Assembly: GCF_000407445.1 (NCBI RefSeq) | Contig: NZ_ASWB01000002.1 | Coordinates: 1 to 64,000, forward strand | Reading direction: 5' to 3' | From: Enterococcus moraviensis ATCC BAA-383 | GTDB lineage: Bacteria > Bacillota > Bacilli > Lactobacillales > Enterococcaceae | DNA: 64,000 nucleotides | In this document: piece after piece, positions 36,757 to 44,847 of the stretch | Layout of the letters: each line of letters begins with the position of its first letter | Position numbering within the stretch: position 1 is the stretch's first letter | Notes under the pieces: generated by a model | The model's input: the letters and a program-made list of their open reading frames with translations, nothing else | What the model was told of the DNA's origin: nothing | The model's database searches: none | Translations under genes and position numbers: made by a program

Positions 36757-37430
36757 TACGCTAAGTATGTGGATATTTTCAAAAAGATTTTACTGTGTTA
36801 TAATTTGTATATACAAAAGAAAGACGTTGACATTACTACCGCCTAAAGTAAGTAATATCAACGTTAACTGATTCACTAGGAATCTTTTTTTGATAACGTA
36901 AGTGTATCATATGTTGATTGAATTTACAAAATCATGATACGAAAAATTTAGGAATTATTTAATTGAATTGTACTTTATATAGAGTATAAATGAAGGATTA
37001 TATTTAATTGAAATAAATACAGATAAAAATGATTGAATTTTTAAACAATATAGAGTGTTAATGCGTTAAAAATTCTTTTAACGTGTTAAGTTATAATTAT
37101 TTATAAGTATTACGTTTTATTTCGCAATTATAAGAGGAATTTGCTATTGCCAAAGTATTTATTGTGGAGTAGAATGAGAGACAGTTTCAGTTGAGGAAAT
37201 TACAACATTAAATAAAATAACTTTTGGTAATCAGCGCCGGCTGTTTATCAGTTAAAGTGTGGATCGACAATTCTTAGGCCGTAGATGGAATTGTTGATTG
37301 ACACTTTTTTTATTGATTTACGTTGAAATCTTCCGAGAAATAGAATAAAGCTTGTATTAAATACATTGATACATTTGTAAATGTACAGTTAAGGTAGAAA
37401 GCGTATTTACGGCTTTTAAAATTAGGAGGC
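36757..37430 (+). promoter_or_regulatory. long non-coding leader region before the SMR genes
   Basis: No gene found. It holds TTTTCA-17-TATAAT (36776-36804) overlapping the palindrome TTTGTATATACAAA (36804-36817), then a 13-bp hairpin (36825-36837/36851-36863, one mismatch). A second promoter-like TTGAAT-16-TATAAA lies at 36963-36990, and a 14-bp hairpin at 37058-37089 has loop ATTC. A strong terminator at 37254-37310 follows. Transcripts from either promoter would meet the terminator before the SMR genes, as in an attenuator or riboswitch. No known guanidine riboswitch motif was recognised. Confidence 0.5.
37254..37311 (+). terminator. terminator/attenuator upstream of the SMR pair
   Basis: AAAGTGT, ATC and ACAATTC pair with GAATTGT, GAT and ACACTTT (17 bp with two small internal mismatches), followed by a T-run. 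It lies 120 bp before the first SMR start. Confidence 0.75.
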
Positions 37431-37772
37431 ATGTATATGAGCAAGGATTGGATTAAATTATTGATTGGCGCTTTTTTTGAGATTTTGTGGGTGATTGGGA
37501 TGAAGCATAGTAACACGTGGTGGGAAATAGCATTGACGATTGTCTTCATTTTCATCAGTTTTTACGCCTTAATCAAAGCAGGAGAAACACTACCTGTTGG
37601 GACAGCGTATGCAGTATTTGTTGGATTAGGTACGGCCGGAACCGTTATTACAGGAATTCTTTTTTTTGGAGAAGAATTTAAACTATCGAAAATGCTTTTG
37701 ATAGCAGTATTGTTGATTGGTGTAATGGGCTTGAAATTTGTAACGGGAGAGAAGGGTGGAAGTAAAAAATGA
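37431..37772 (+). CDS. SMR family exporter subunit 1
   Basis: 113 aa, four membrane helices of the small multidrug resistance family. WIKLLIGAFFEILWVIGMKH carries the essential membrane-embedded Glu of helix 1, and GTAYAVFVGLGTAGTVITG is the GxG motif region. It overlaps the second SMR gene by 4 bp (ATGA), so the two probably form a heterodimer, as in EbrAB/YkkCD-type pairs. Substrates may be cationic drugs or guanidinium-like compounds. AGGAGG precedes the ATG by 7 nt. Confidence 0.88.
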   Translation: MYMSKDWIKLLIGAFFEILWVIGMKHSNTWWEIALTIVFIFISFYALIKAGETLPVGTAYAVFVGLGTAGTVITGILFFGEEFKLSKMLLIAVLLIGVMGLKFVTGEKGGSKK

Positions 37773-38083
37773 GTTGGTTATTTTTGATTGTTGCAGGAAT
37801 TTTTGAAATGTTAGGTGTGGGCTCAATCAATCGTTTGAATCAAAAAAAGGATAAACAGTCATTCGTCCTATTAATGTTGACCTTTGGTAGTAGTTTTCTC
37901 TTTCTTTTTTTAGCGATGAAAAATTTACCAATGGGCGTTTCTTATGCCATTTGGACAGGAATTGGGGCAGCTGGGGGCGCAATTTTAGGAATGATTTTTT
38001 ATGGGGAATCAAAAGATTGGCGTAGACTCATTTTCATCGGCATTATTCTGTTCTCTGTAATTGGGTTAAAATTAATTGGGTGA
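37769..38083 (+). CDS. SMR family exporter subunit 2
   Basis: 104 aa, four helices. The helix 1 Glu is in IVAGIFEMLGVGSINRLN and the later motif is GVSYAIWTGIGAAGGAILG. Paired with the upstream SMR gene through a 4-bp overlap. The two proteins are different enough to suggest fixed opposite membrane orientations. Confidence 0.88.
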   Translation: MSWLFLIVAGIFEMLGVGSINRLNQKKDKQSFVLLMLTFGSSFLFLFLAMKNLPMGVSYAIWTGIGAAGGAILGMIFYGESKDWRRLIFIGIILFSVIGLKLIG

Positions 38084-38124
38084 TTTATTCAATCTATTTT
38101 CATTCATACAATGAACAGATGAAT

Positions 38125-38176
38125 AAAAAAAGGAGCTGGAACATAACTCATCAAGTTATATTTCAGCTCTTTTTTA
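38125..38176. terminator. bidirectional terminator
   Basis: AAAAAAGGAGCTG and AACATAAC pair with GTTATATT and CAGCTCTTTTTT, between the convergent SMR and chitinase genes. Confidence 0.85.
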
Positions 38177-38182
38177 GTTTAG

Positions 38183-39232
38183 TTATTGTAAAATTCGTAC
38201 ATATCTTGTAGCAAATTCATTATTATAAGATACGCCATTTACGTTTGTGCCGATGTCCCAGTTGGCAGACCAAGTCATTAATCCTTTGATTGGATTGCCA
38301 TCTTTGGCTAACTGATCAAGAGCTTTATAAACAGAATTTGGATCAATGACATAACCGCTACCGGCACCATCCACATTTGCAGGAAGTCCTAAAACAAGTT
38401 TGTCATTTGGAATTTTCAAGAAAGTTCGTGTGCCGTGGATCATTGAGTCGGACATATAATAAAGGAACTCGTATTTCAATGCATCATTGCTTTGAGGAAT
38501 CCATTTATTTATTTCATCCACCCAAACTCCATCGCCACCTTGATTATATAACTGTGGTGCAATGTAATCATAATACCCCTCTAAAGAAGTAATATATTTT
38601 TCATACGCGCCGCCAGGTTTCAAATAAGGAAATTCAGGAGCCATTGTGATGAGAAAATTTTTACCTTGTGCTTTATAATGTTCTTTAACTTTTTTCAAAG
38701 CAGTAGGGATAACTGTTTGATTATCACCAGCTGTTATGGCCGATTGTTCTAAGTCGATATCCAATCCATCAAAACCATATGTTTCTACTTGACGAATGAT
38801 TTCATCAGCAAAAGCTTGTTCATCACCTGTCTTCAATTGAATATGCGCATCAGCACCACCTAAAGCAAGTAAAACGGCACGTCCTTGACTGTTGAGCAAG
38901 GCTACATCTTGTCGAAAAGCGGCGTCTGTTTTATTGTAAGGAGCAAATGTTGGAATGCGGCTCACGCCATCACTTTTCATAAAAGAAACAGGAACTACAT
39001 TGTATGCTCTATTCACTTCTGCTAATGAAATATTCGCAGAAGTTCCTTGTTTATAGCCATCTCGTCCTTTTGAAGCCCAATTATGCCAATACCCTACAAG
39101 GACTTTTTTATTTGCTACACTAACCATCTCACTCGCAGAGTCTGCCGCTTCGACAGGTGTTGCGGTGAACAAACTACCAGCAGTAATACCAGTAATTAGT
39201 AAAAAAGCAGGAATCAATTGTTTGATTTTCAT
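38183..39232 (-). CDS. secreted GH18 chitinase
   Basis: 349 aa. The signal peptide is about residues 1-29 (MKIKQLIPAFLLITGITAGS then a VEA cleavage). The GH18 catalytic motif DGLDIDLE (residues 155-162) is intact, with Glu162 as acid. LLALGGADAHI is the upstream conserved strand. No chitin-binding module follows. It lies 27 bp after the LPMO gene on the same strand, the same pairing as the E. faecalis chitinase/LPMO operon, and works with the LPMO on crystalline chitin or related glycans outside the cell. Confidence 0.93.
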   Translation of the reverse strand: MKIKQLIPAFLLITGITAGSLFTATPVEAADSASEMVSVANKKVLVGYWHNWASKGRDGYKQGTSANISLAEVNRAYNVVPVSFMKSDGVSRIPTFAPYNKTDAAFRQDVALLNSQGRAVLLALGGADAHIQLKTGDEQAFADEIIRQVETYGFDGLDIDLEQSAITAGDNQTVIPTALKKVKEHYKAQGKNFLITMAPEFPYLKPGGAYEKYITSLEGYYDYIAPQLYNQGGDGVWVDEINKWIPQSNDALKYEFLYYMSDSMIHGTRTFLKIPNDKLVLGLPANVDGAGSGYVIDPNSVYKALDQLAKDGNPIKGLMTWSANWDIGTNVNGVSYNNEFATRYVRILQ

Positions 39233-39259
39233 AGGTGTTTCCCCTTTTGATTTATTGAA

Positions 39260-39844
39260 TTACTTCACATTGACATCAATTGCTTGATAGAAAGCATTTG
39301 TTGTATCATACACATTCCATACCGCATAAATAACATGATATCCTTTACGGTCACTCGGAACCGTAATCGTATGTTTTACAGAAGCTTCAGGAATTGCTGC
39401 TTGATCATCTACACGACCGATTAAATCAAAGTTTTTGATGTCTAAAGGCTGATTTGGATTCCATCCTTGTTTAGTCATATAGTAATCCCAAGTAGAAGTT
39501 CTGTGGCGAGCAGTCAATGTCCAAGTGAGGGCAAGTGGACCTGTGTTAATATCAGATTTATGCCAACGATCAGCAGTCTGAACATCTAGAGGGTCAAAAC
39601 CACTAACACCAGCACTCGCTAACTTTCCTGGGATAAAGGTATTTTTAGTTGCTTCGATACTTTGGGGTTCCCATTCAGCACGACCAACATCTTTATTTAT
39701 TTTGCCACCTTGAGTACTACCGAAATACGCACGACTTCCGGGAGATGAGACATATCCATGGGCATGTGTCACCGTAGCTGAGACAGATAAACCTCCAGCT
39801 AATAACCCTAGTGTAAGGACTGCTTTGAGCATTGTTTTTTTCAT
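39260..39844 (-). CDS. secreted AA10 lytic polysaccharide monooxygenase
   Basis: 194 aa from ATG 39844 (AGGAGG 7 nt upstream; the open frame begins earlier, at 39916). The signal peptide ends THA and the mature protein begins with His29, the N-terminal copper ligand; His114 in TARHRTSTWDYY completes the histidine brace. It cleaves crystalline chitin oxidatively and exposes ends for the GH18 chitinase encoded next. Single domain. A cre site lies 24 bp upstream. Confidence 0.94.
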   Translation of the reverse strand: MKKTMLKAVLTLGLLAGGLSVSATVTHAHGYVSSPGSRAYFGSTQGGKINKDVGRAEWEPQSIEATKNTFIPGKLASAGVSGFDPLDVQTADRWHKSDINTGPLALTWTLTARHRTSTWDYYMTKQGWNPNQPLDIKNFDLIGRVDDQAAIPEASVKHTITVPSDRKGYHVIYAVWNVYDTTNAFYQAIDVNVK

Positions 39845-39867
39845 AATGATTCCTCCTAAGTATTTTT

Positions 39868-39882
39868 TTGTAGCGCTTACAA
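39868..39882 (-). promoter_or_regulatory. cre site upstream of the LPMO gene
   Basis: The minus strand reads TTGTAAGCGCTACAA, one mismatch from the cre consensus and nearly palindromic. It predicts CcpA repression of the LPMO-chitinase operon. Confidence 0.65.
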
Positions 39883-39977
39883 AAATAAATGTAACATGCT
39901 GGTTTATATTATTCAAATAATACGCATATATTTTTTATATTATAAAAAGATGAGAAAGGTATGTAAAAGACATGAAA

Positions 39978-40017
39978 AGCCCATTAGGTGCATTTGAATG
40001 CATTATCCTAACGGGCT
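39978..40017 (-). terminator. terminator of the XRE-TPR regulator
   Basis: AGCCC, TTAGG and GCATT pair with AATGC, CCTAA and GGGCT; on the minus strand it is followed by TTTT. Confidence 0.7.
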
Positions 40018-40026
40018 AATTTACTT

Positions 40027-40872
40027 TTAACGAAGTAATGATTTCTCATCACTAGCAATAACATCTAATAAACTTTCATTATTATTAAAAGTAGCGAAAA
40101 CTTTTGCGCTATTAAAATCTGGATTTTTTAATTCTGGTGATCTCTTAAAGTCGTTAAAAGCAGCTTCATACGCCAAAAGATCTAACATGTATAAGGATTG
40201 ATAGGTTTGGTTTAAAGCCATTCCTTCAATCGCTAAATCATAGGCTGTTTCATAATTTTTGATCAAGGAATAGAATTTTGCAGTATTGAAGAAAACTTTT
40301 GTTGCTTCAATAGGTATCTTGATCGTCATTTTTTTCAGCATATCGATTGATTTTTCATAATAAACTTGTGCTTTATCTAATTCATTAGCCATCTCATAAA
40401 CGATTCCCAAGCTATTGACTGAAAGGATCGCATACACAGAATTTGAATCACCAAGTTCATCAGCTCTGTAAAAGTAAAATAAGCTATCGGTTGTATTATT
40501 GTAACCTAATAAATTAGTAATGCCCATAAAATAGAGCCAACGTACTTCAAGCTCTTTATTTTGAAAATCAGCAACATTGATCGATGTTGACTTTAAAAGT
40601 GAATGAGCTTCTTTATGTTTAAATGTATTGCACAATTCTTCTACACGATTTAATAAAGAAGTTAACTTCTTTTCATCATTATCATCTAATACACTTTCAA
40701 GACTGAGGTTTAATCTTTTGCAGATTGCATCAAGGATTTCAAGACTATCGCAGACATTTTTATTTTCAATGTTGCTAACAGTTCCTTGCGTACAAATTCC
40801 AGCGGCTAAAGTTACTTGCGACAATTTTTTCTGTTTTCTGACTGTTCGAATGATGTCACCTTTGATTCTCAT
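40027..40872 (-). CDS. RRNPP-like XRE-TPR regulator
   Basis: 281 aa. An N-terminal XRE helix-turn-helix (about 4-62, KGDIIRTVRKQKKLSQVTLA) is followed by helical TPR-like repeats to the end (for example DKAQVYYEKSIDMLKK and NYETAYDLAIEGMALN). This matches the Rgg/PlcR/PrgX layout of peptide-binding regulators. It is divergent from a 20-codon peptide gene whose start lies 97 bp away. GAGGGG precedes the ATG. The peptide response is inferred from domain layout and context. Confidence 0.8.
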   Translation of the reverse strand: MRIKGDIIRTVRKQKKLSQVTLAAGICTQGTVSNIENKNVCDSLEILDAICKRLNLSLESVLDDNDEKKLTSLLNRVEELCNTFKHKEAHSLLKSTSINVADFQNKELEVRWLYFMGITNLLGYNNTTDSLFYFYRADELGDSNSVYAILSVNSLGIVYEMANELDKAQVYYEKSIDMLKKMTIKIPIEATKVFFNTAKFYSLIKNYETAYDLAIEGMALNQTYQSLYMLDLLAYEAAFNDFKRSPELKNPDFNSAKVFATFNNNESLLDVIASDEKSLLR

Positions 40873-40969
40873 AATTTTCCCCTCTATGTTTATGCATTAT
40901 AGTTCTAGTTTTATATAATAGTATGGTATTATTCTTTTGGAATCAACTAATTTTTTTGGAGGGATTGGA

Positions 40970-41032
40970 ATGGAAGCGTTTTTATTACTGTTGGGTGAAG
41001 TAATCGGTCAAGGCAATACTGGTCACGTATAG
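40970..41032 (+). CDS. 20-aa candidate signalling peptide
   Basis: ATG at 40970, stop TAG at 41030-41032, encoding MEAFLLLLGEVIGQGNTGHV. GGAGGG (40958-40963) lies exactly 6 nt before the ATG, a far stronger site than chance would give. TATAAT is at 40914-40919. The peptide has a hydrophobic N-terminal half without the basic residues of a signal peptide, as in leaderless signalling peptides such as the RopB-associated one, and a polar C-terminus. The divergent neighbour is an RRNPP-like regulator. Signal function is inference. Confidence 0.6.
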   Translation: MEAFLLLLGEVIGQGNTGHV

Positions 41033-41296
41033 AGTGAAAAAATTAGTTATTAGGTTTTTTTTTTTAACAATTAGGTAAGACCAAAAAACTTTTTTAAACA
41101 GGAGTGTTTATACTTTTGTTTTTTAAAGTTTTTTTGTTTTTATTGTAAAAATTTTCTATTTTTAGTTGTTGGAATTAGACGTTTAGCGCTATTTACCTAA
41201 GTTTACAAAATCGAACAATTCATGGCGTTCTATCCTCAGTTTGCGATCTTATGTTATAATTTAAAGAGTTGTATAGTTCAAAAAGGAGGAGATCCA

Positions 41297-42037
41297 ATGG
41301 CCAAAAAATTTACGACCCCGTACGAAGTAGCGTATTATGATGGCGATATTACTAGAAAAATGACGATTCCAGCAATGTTAGCCGTTGTGATCAAGACATC
41401 TGAAGAACAAAGTGATGCCCTAGAAAGAGGAAGTGATTTTGTTGCTTCATTTGGGTTAGGATGGGTAATTACCAATTATGAAATTCATATTACACGTTTA
41501 CCCAAGGTTGGCGAAAAACTCGCGGTGACGACTCAAGCGATGTCTTATAATAAATACTTTTGTTATCGAAACTTTTGGATTCATGATGAAGCAGGAAACG
41601 AGTGTGTGTTAATCAAGTCAACGTTCGTTTTGATGGATAAAGAAAATCGCAAAATGAGCAGTGTGCTGCCTGAAATCATTGAACCTTACGAAAGTGAAAA
41701 AATTAAAAAAATCTATCGTGGTGAAAAGATCGAAAAAGTAGAAAACGGTGAATTTTTACCCTATCGTGTACGCTATTTTGATATCGATGGTAACCAACAT
41801 GTTAATAATGCAATCTACTTCAACTGGTTGTTAGATGTCTTAGGATACGATTTTTTAAGTACTCATGAACCAACATTCATCAATGTGAAATTTGACAAAG
41901 AAGTAGAATATGGCCAAGTAGTAGAAAGTCACTATGAAATGGTTGATACAGAAGAGGGAAAAATGACTCGCCACGAAATACGAATAAATGATCAAACCTA
42001 TTGTGAAGCAAATATGAAATGGAAAAAAAGTGAATAG
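41297..42037 (+). CDS. acyl-ACP thioesterase
   Basis: 246 aa from ATG 41297 (AAAGGAGGAGA upstream; the frame is open to 41222). Two hotdog domains: TTPYEVAYYDGDITRKM opens the first, and YRVRYFDIDGNQHVNNAIYF carries the catalytic Asn/His region of the second. It releases fatty acids from acyl carrier protein in the cytoplasm. Transcribed alone; the 264 bp between the peptide gene and this start show only AT-rich sequence. Confidence 0.85.
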   Translation: MAKKFTTPYEVAYYDGDITRKMTIPAMLAVVIKTSEEQSDALERGSDFVASFGLGWVITNYEIHITRLPKVGEKLAVTTQAMSYNKYFCYRNFWIHDEAGNECVLIKSTFVLMDKENRKMSSVLPEIIEPYESEKIKKIYRGEKIEKVENGEFLPYRVRYFDIDGNQHVNNAIYFNWLLDVLGYDFLSTHEPTFINVKFDKEVEYGQVVESHYEMVDTEEGKMTRHEIRINDQTYCEANMKWKKSE

Positions 42038-42178
42038 AAGAGACATCAAAATCACTTTTTGTGACTGAGGCAACTTTTTGTTTTGTCTTGGTCTTTTTTA
42101 GTATAAAATAAAGAAAAGACCAATCATTTTGACTAAATATAAACGTAATGAATTAGGAATAGAAAGGGTGATGAAACG

Positions 42179-43012
42179 ATGATTCGATTAGGTTTGACCT
42201 CCTTTAATGAACATGATAAATTAACTGGAAAAAAGCGATCTACATTATACGAATATGCAGGCTATTTACCTTTAGTTGAGATGGACACGGCTTATTACGG
42301 TATTCCAAAACAAGATTCTGTTAGAGAATGGACGAAGTCTGTACCTGAAAATTTTCGTTTTGTAATGAAAGTATATAGTGGTATCAGTTGTCAAGGGGAA
42401 TGGCAGCAGTATTACCAAAATGAAGAGGAGATGGTCAATGCCTTTTTGACCAGTATGGCTCCTATGATCGAAAGTGGTAAACTCTTTGCCTTTTTGATTC
42501 AATTCTCTGGAACCTTTGCCTGTACAAAAGAAAATGTACAGTATTTGGAAAAAATCAGGCATTGGTTTAAAGACCTTCCGATTGCGATTGAACTGCGAAA
42601 TGGTTCATGGTACACAGCTAAATATATTAAACAAACGGTATCTTTTATGAAGAACAATGCGTTCTCATTAGTTGGAGTGGATGAACCACAAATTCCAACA
42701 AATCCAGTGCCATTTTTTCCATATGTTACGAATGAACGATTTGTTTTATTTCGTTTTCATGGACGTAATGCAGCAGGCTGGATGGCGAATGATAAAGACT
42801 GGCGCAAAAAACGGACGTTGTATCACTATAATTCAGAAGAAATCGCAGAGTTAAGCGAGGCAGTAGAGAAAGTGGCTCGTGAAGCAAAAGAAGTGGGTGT
42901 CATCTTCAACAATAATTCTGGTGGTGATGCGGCCGAAAATCTATTAGAAATGAAAGCGGCACTTAATCTGGAGTATGATCATTTAAATCCAAAACAAATG
43001 GGCTTGTTTTAG
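42179..43012 (+). CDS. DUF72 (YecE-like) protein
   Basis: 277 aa TIM-barrel-like DUF72 protein: IRLGLTSFNEHDKLTG start, YLPLVEMDTAYYGIP, VGVDEPQIP and FNNNSGGDAAENLLEM at the end match the family. Its biochemical role is not established. It starts 140 bp after the thioesterase gene and is followed 38 bp later by a HAD phosphatase, probably one transcript. Confidence 0.88.
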   Translation: MIRLGLTSFNEHDKLTGKKRSTLYEYAGYLPLVEMDTAYYGIPKQDSVREWTKSVPENFRFVMKVYSGISCQGEWQQYYQNEEEMVNAFLTSMAPMIESGKLFAFLIQFSGTFACTKENVQYLEKIRHWFKDLPIAIELRNGSWYTAKYIKQTVSFMKNNAFSLVGVDEPQIPTNPVPFFPYVTNERFVLFRFHGRNAAGWMANDKDWRKKRTLYHYNSEEIAELSEAVEKVAREAKEVGVIFNNNSGGDAAENLLEMKAALNLEYDHLNPKQMGLF

Positions 43013-43050
43013 GGAGCAAAAATACTTCTTTGAATAAAGAAAGGGAAACG

Positions 43051-43890
43051 ATGATAAAAGCAATTTTCTTTGATATCGATGGTACGTTAGTGAATAATAA
43101 TGGCAAAGCTTTGGAATCTACCAAAAAAGCAATCGCTTTGGCTCAAGAACAAGGAATTATTTGTGGTGTGGCAACAGGGCGTGGGCCCGTTCATTTAAGT
43201 CAGCAAATCGATGCGCTTAATTTTGATGTTTTTGTAACATACAACGGCCAATTGGTTTATACAAAGGATACAACGATTCGCTCAGAACCATTTCCAGATG
43301 AAACCTTGCGTCGGATCGTCTCTTTTTCTGATCAGTATCATAGGCAAATCCTGTTTGGTTCAAGAGAGTACCTAGCAGGAAGTTCATTGATGCGTTTTGG
43401 GCAACAAAAATGGGCGAAGAAACTAGTCCATTTTTTACCCAAAAAGTTTCCTGCAACCTTTGTAAAAAATTTGATTAGTCGATTTTCCATTCATAGAAAA
43501 CCGCAACGTTATCATGATCTTGATTTGTTAAAAGAACCAATCTACCAATGTGTTCTTCTGAGTCCATCGTCAGAAGAAGCTGCATTAAAAGAACAATTAC
43601 CAGCTTGTCACATTACACGCTCTAATCCCTATACTGTAGACATCATTCCAAGTGGTGGTTCAAAGTTAGTAGGAATTCAAGCATGTGCTAAACATTTTGG
43701 TCTCTCGTTAGCAGAAGTGATGGCTTTTGGTGACAGTTGGAATGATCTGGAAATGCTTGTAGGTGTTGGCGTTGGTGTAGCGATGGGGAATGCAGAAGAA
43801 GAGATCAAAAAAAATGCGAAATATGTCACTGAAACAAATGAAAAAGCAGGCATTCACCAAGCTTTAGCACATTATAATATTGTTGATTAA
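43051..43890 (+). CDS. HAD-superfamily Cof-type phosphatase
   Basis: 279 aa from ATG 43051 (AAGGGA 6 nt upstream; an alternative start at 43030 adds seven residues). Motif I is FFDIDGTLV with the Asp nucleophile, motif II THR-type lies in GVATGRGPVH, and motif IV is AFGDSWNDLEML. A Cof-type cap is inserted in the middle. It dephosphorylates sugar phosphates or cofactors; the substrate is unknown. Confidence 0.88.
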   Translation: MIKAIFFDIDGTLVNNNGKALESTKKAIALAQEQGIICGVATGRGPVHLSQQIDALNFDVFVTYNGQLVYTKDTTIRSEPFPDETLRRIVSFSDQYHRQILFGSREYLAGSSLMRFGQQKWAKKLVHFLPKKFPATFVKNLISRFSIHRKPQRYHDLDLLKEPIYQCVLLSPSSEEAALKEQLPACHITRSNPYTVDIIPSGGSKLVGIQACAKHFGLSLAEVMAFGDSWNDLEMLVGVGVGVAMGNAEEEIKKNAKYVTETNEKAGIHQALAHYNIVD

Positions 43891-44024
43891 TCGTTGTGCT
43901 AGTTTGATTCTATAATTTTTTTTAAAAAGATAAATCATGAATAAAAAAGAGCTCAAGTATCATGATCTATGTTCTGGTTACGCCTAAACAAGTCTGCTAC
44001 ATGCTTAATTATAGGAGGAACTCA

Positions 44025-44543
44025 ATGAAAATCGAAAATCCATTTGAAAAAACAGAAGCATTTCACGAAAAATTTGATAATAGAAAACCTGAAGTGCCTA
44101 CACCATTCTCTGCCAAGCAAGCATCGGACCGAGCTGGATTCAAAGTAGAAGAACTTGTAGAGTTTTTATATGGGGCTGCTGCCAATGATCCAACTGAGTT
44201 TAAAAAGTTAGTCACTCAATTGAAACAATCTGTCGATGAGGCAGAAGAAAAAGTGCTTAGTAAGAAGAAAAATGTCACTGATCCTCTTGTAGAACAAGTA
44301 GATGCGTTGATTGATCTATTGTATTTTACGTATGGTTCATTTTCACTGTTAGGTGTTGATCCAACAGAAATTTTCTCTATCGTTCATGAAGCGAATATGG
44401 GAAAAATATTTCCCGATGGACAACCACATTATCATCCAGTAACACATAAAGTGATGAAACCAAATAACTGGGAAGCTGATTTTGCGCCTGAACCCAAAAT
44501 AAAAGAAGAGCTAGAACGGCAATATAATGCTAAAAAGAAATGA
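44025..44543 (+). CDS. MazG/HisE-like nucleotide pyrophosphohydrolase
   Basis: 172 aa from ATG 44025 (AGGAGG upstream; the frame extends back to 43962). The all-alpha NTP-PPase motifs are VEELVEFLYGAAAND and DALIDLLYFTYGSFS, with acidic metal ligands. The C-terminal NMGKIFPDGQPHYHPVTHKV resembles the ssDNA-phage/YP-type MazG-like group. It likely cleaves non-canonical NTPs. Confidence 0.82.
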   Translation: MKIENPFEKTEAFHEKFDNRKPEVPTPFSAKQASDRAGFKVEELVEFLYGAAANDPTEFKKLVTQLKQSVDEAEEKVLSKKKNVTDPLVEQVDALIDLLYFTYGSFSLLGVDPTEIFSIVHEANMGKIFPDGQPHYHPVTHKVMKPNNWEADFAPEPKIKEELERQYNAKKK

Positions 44544-44558
44544 ATAAAAACAACAGAT

Positions 44559-44606
44559 AAAAGAACCTAGAACAGAACAATTCTTGTTTTGCTTCGGGTT
44601 CTTTTT
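44559..44606 (+). terminator. terminator before the glycan module
   Basis: AAAAGAACC (44559-44567) pairs with GGTTCTTTT (44597-44605), with weak inner pairing. The rest of 44544-44847 is AT-rich leader with no gene I can support. Confidence 0.65.
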
Positions 44607-44847
44607 CTATTATTTTAGATAAATATCTTCATGTTTTTCTCATTATTTTAGCGTATGTACTAATAATATGATAAAATTTACATTTTTATTATGATAACAT
44701 ACATATAGTCGACTTGAAAAAACATAATATTTATATAAAATTACGAAAGGATATGATTGCTATAGAACGAGTGTTATTTTTTAAAAGTCTTTGTGAAAAA
44801 CCCGTCATGGCAAAACCTTTTAGAACCCAGCAGAAAGGTGGAAGAAA

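Noticed and set aside
36825-36863. Terminator-like hairpin after the 36799 promoter
   Set aside because: A good stem but no U-run, so not called a terminator; kept in the description of the leader region.
37100-37310. Guanidine riboswitch before the SMR genes
   Set aside because: Context fits, but none of the conserved guanidine-I, -II or -III sequence motifs was found.
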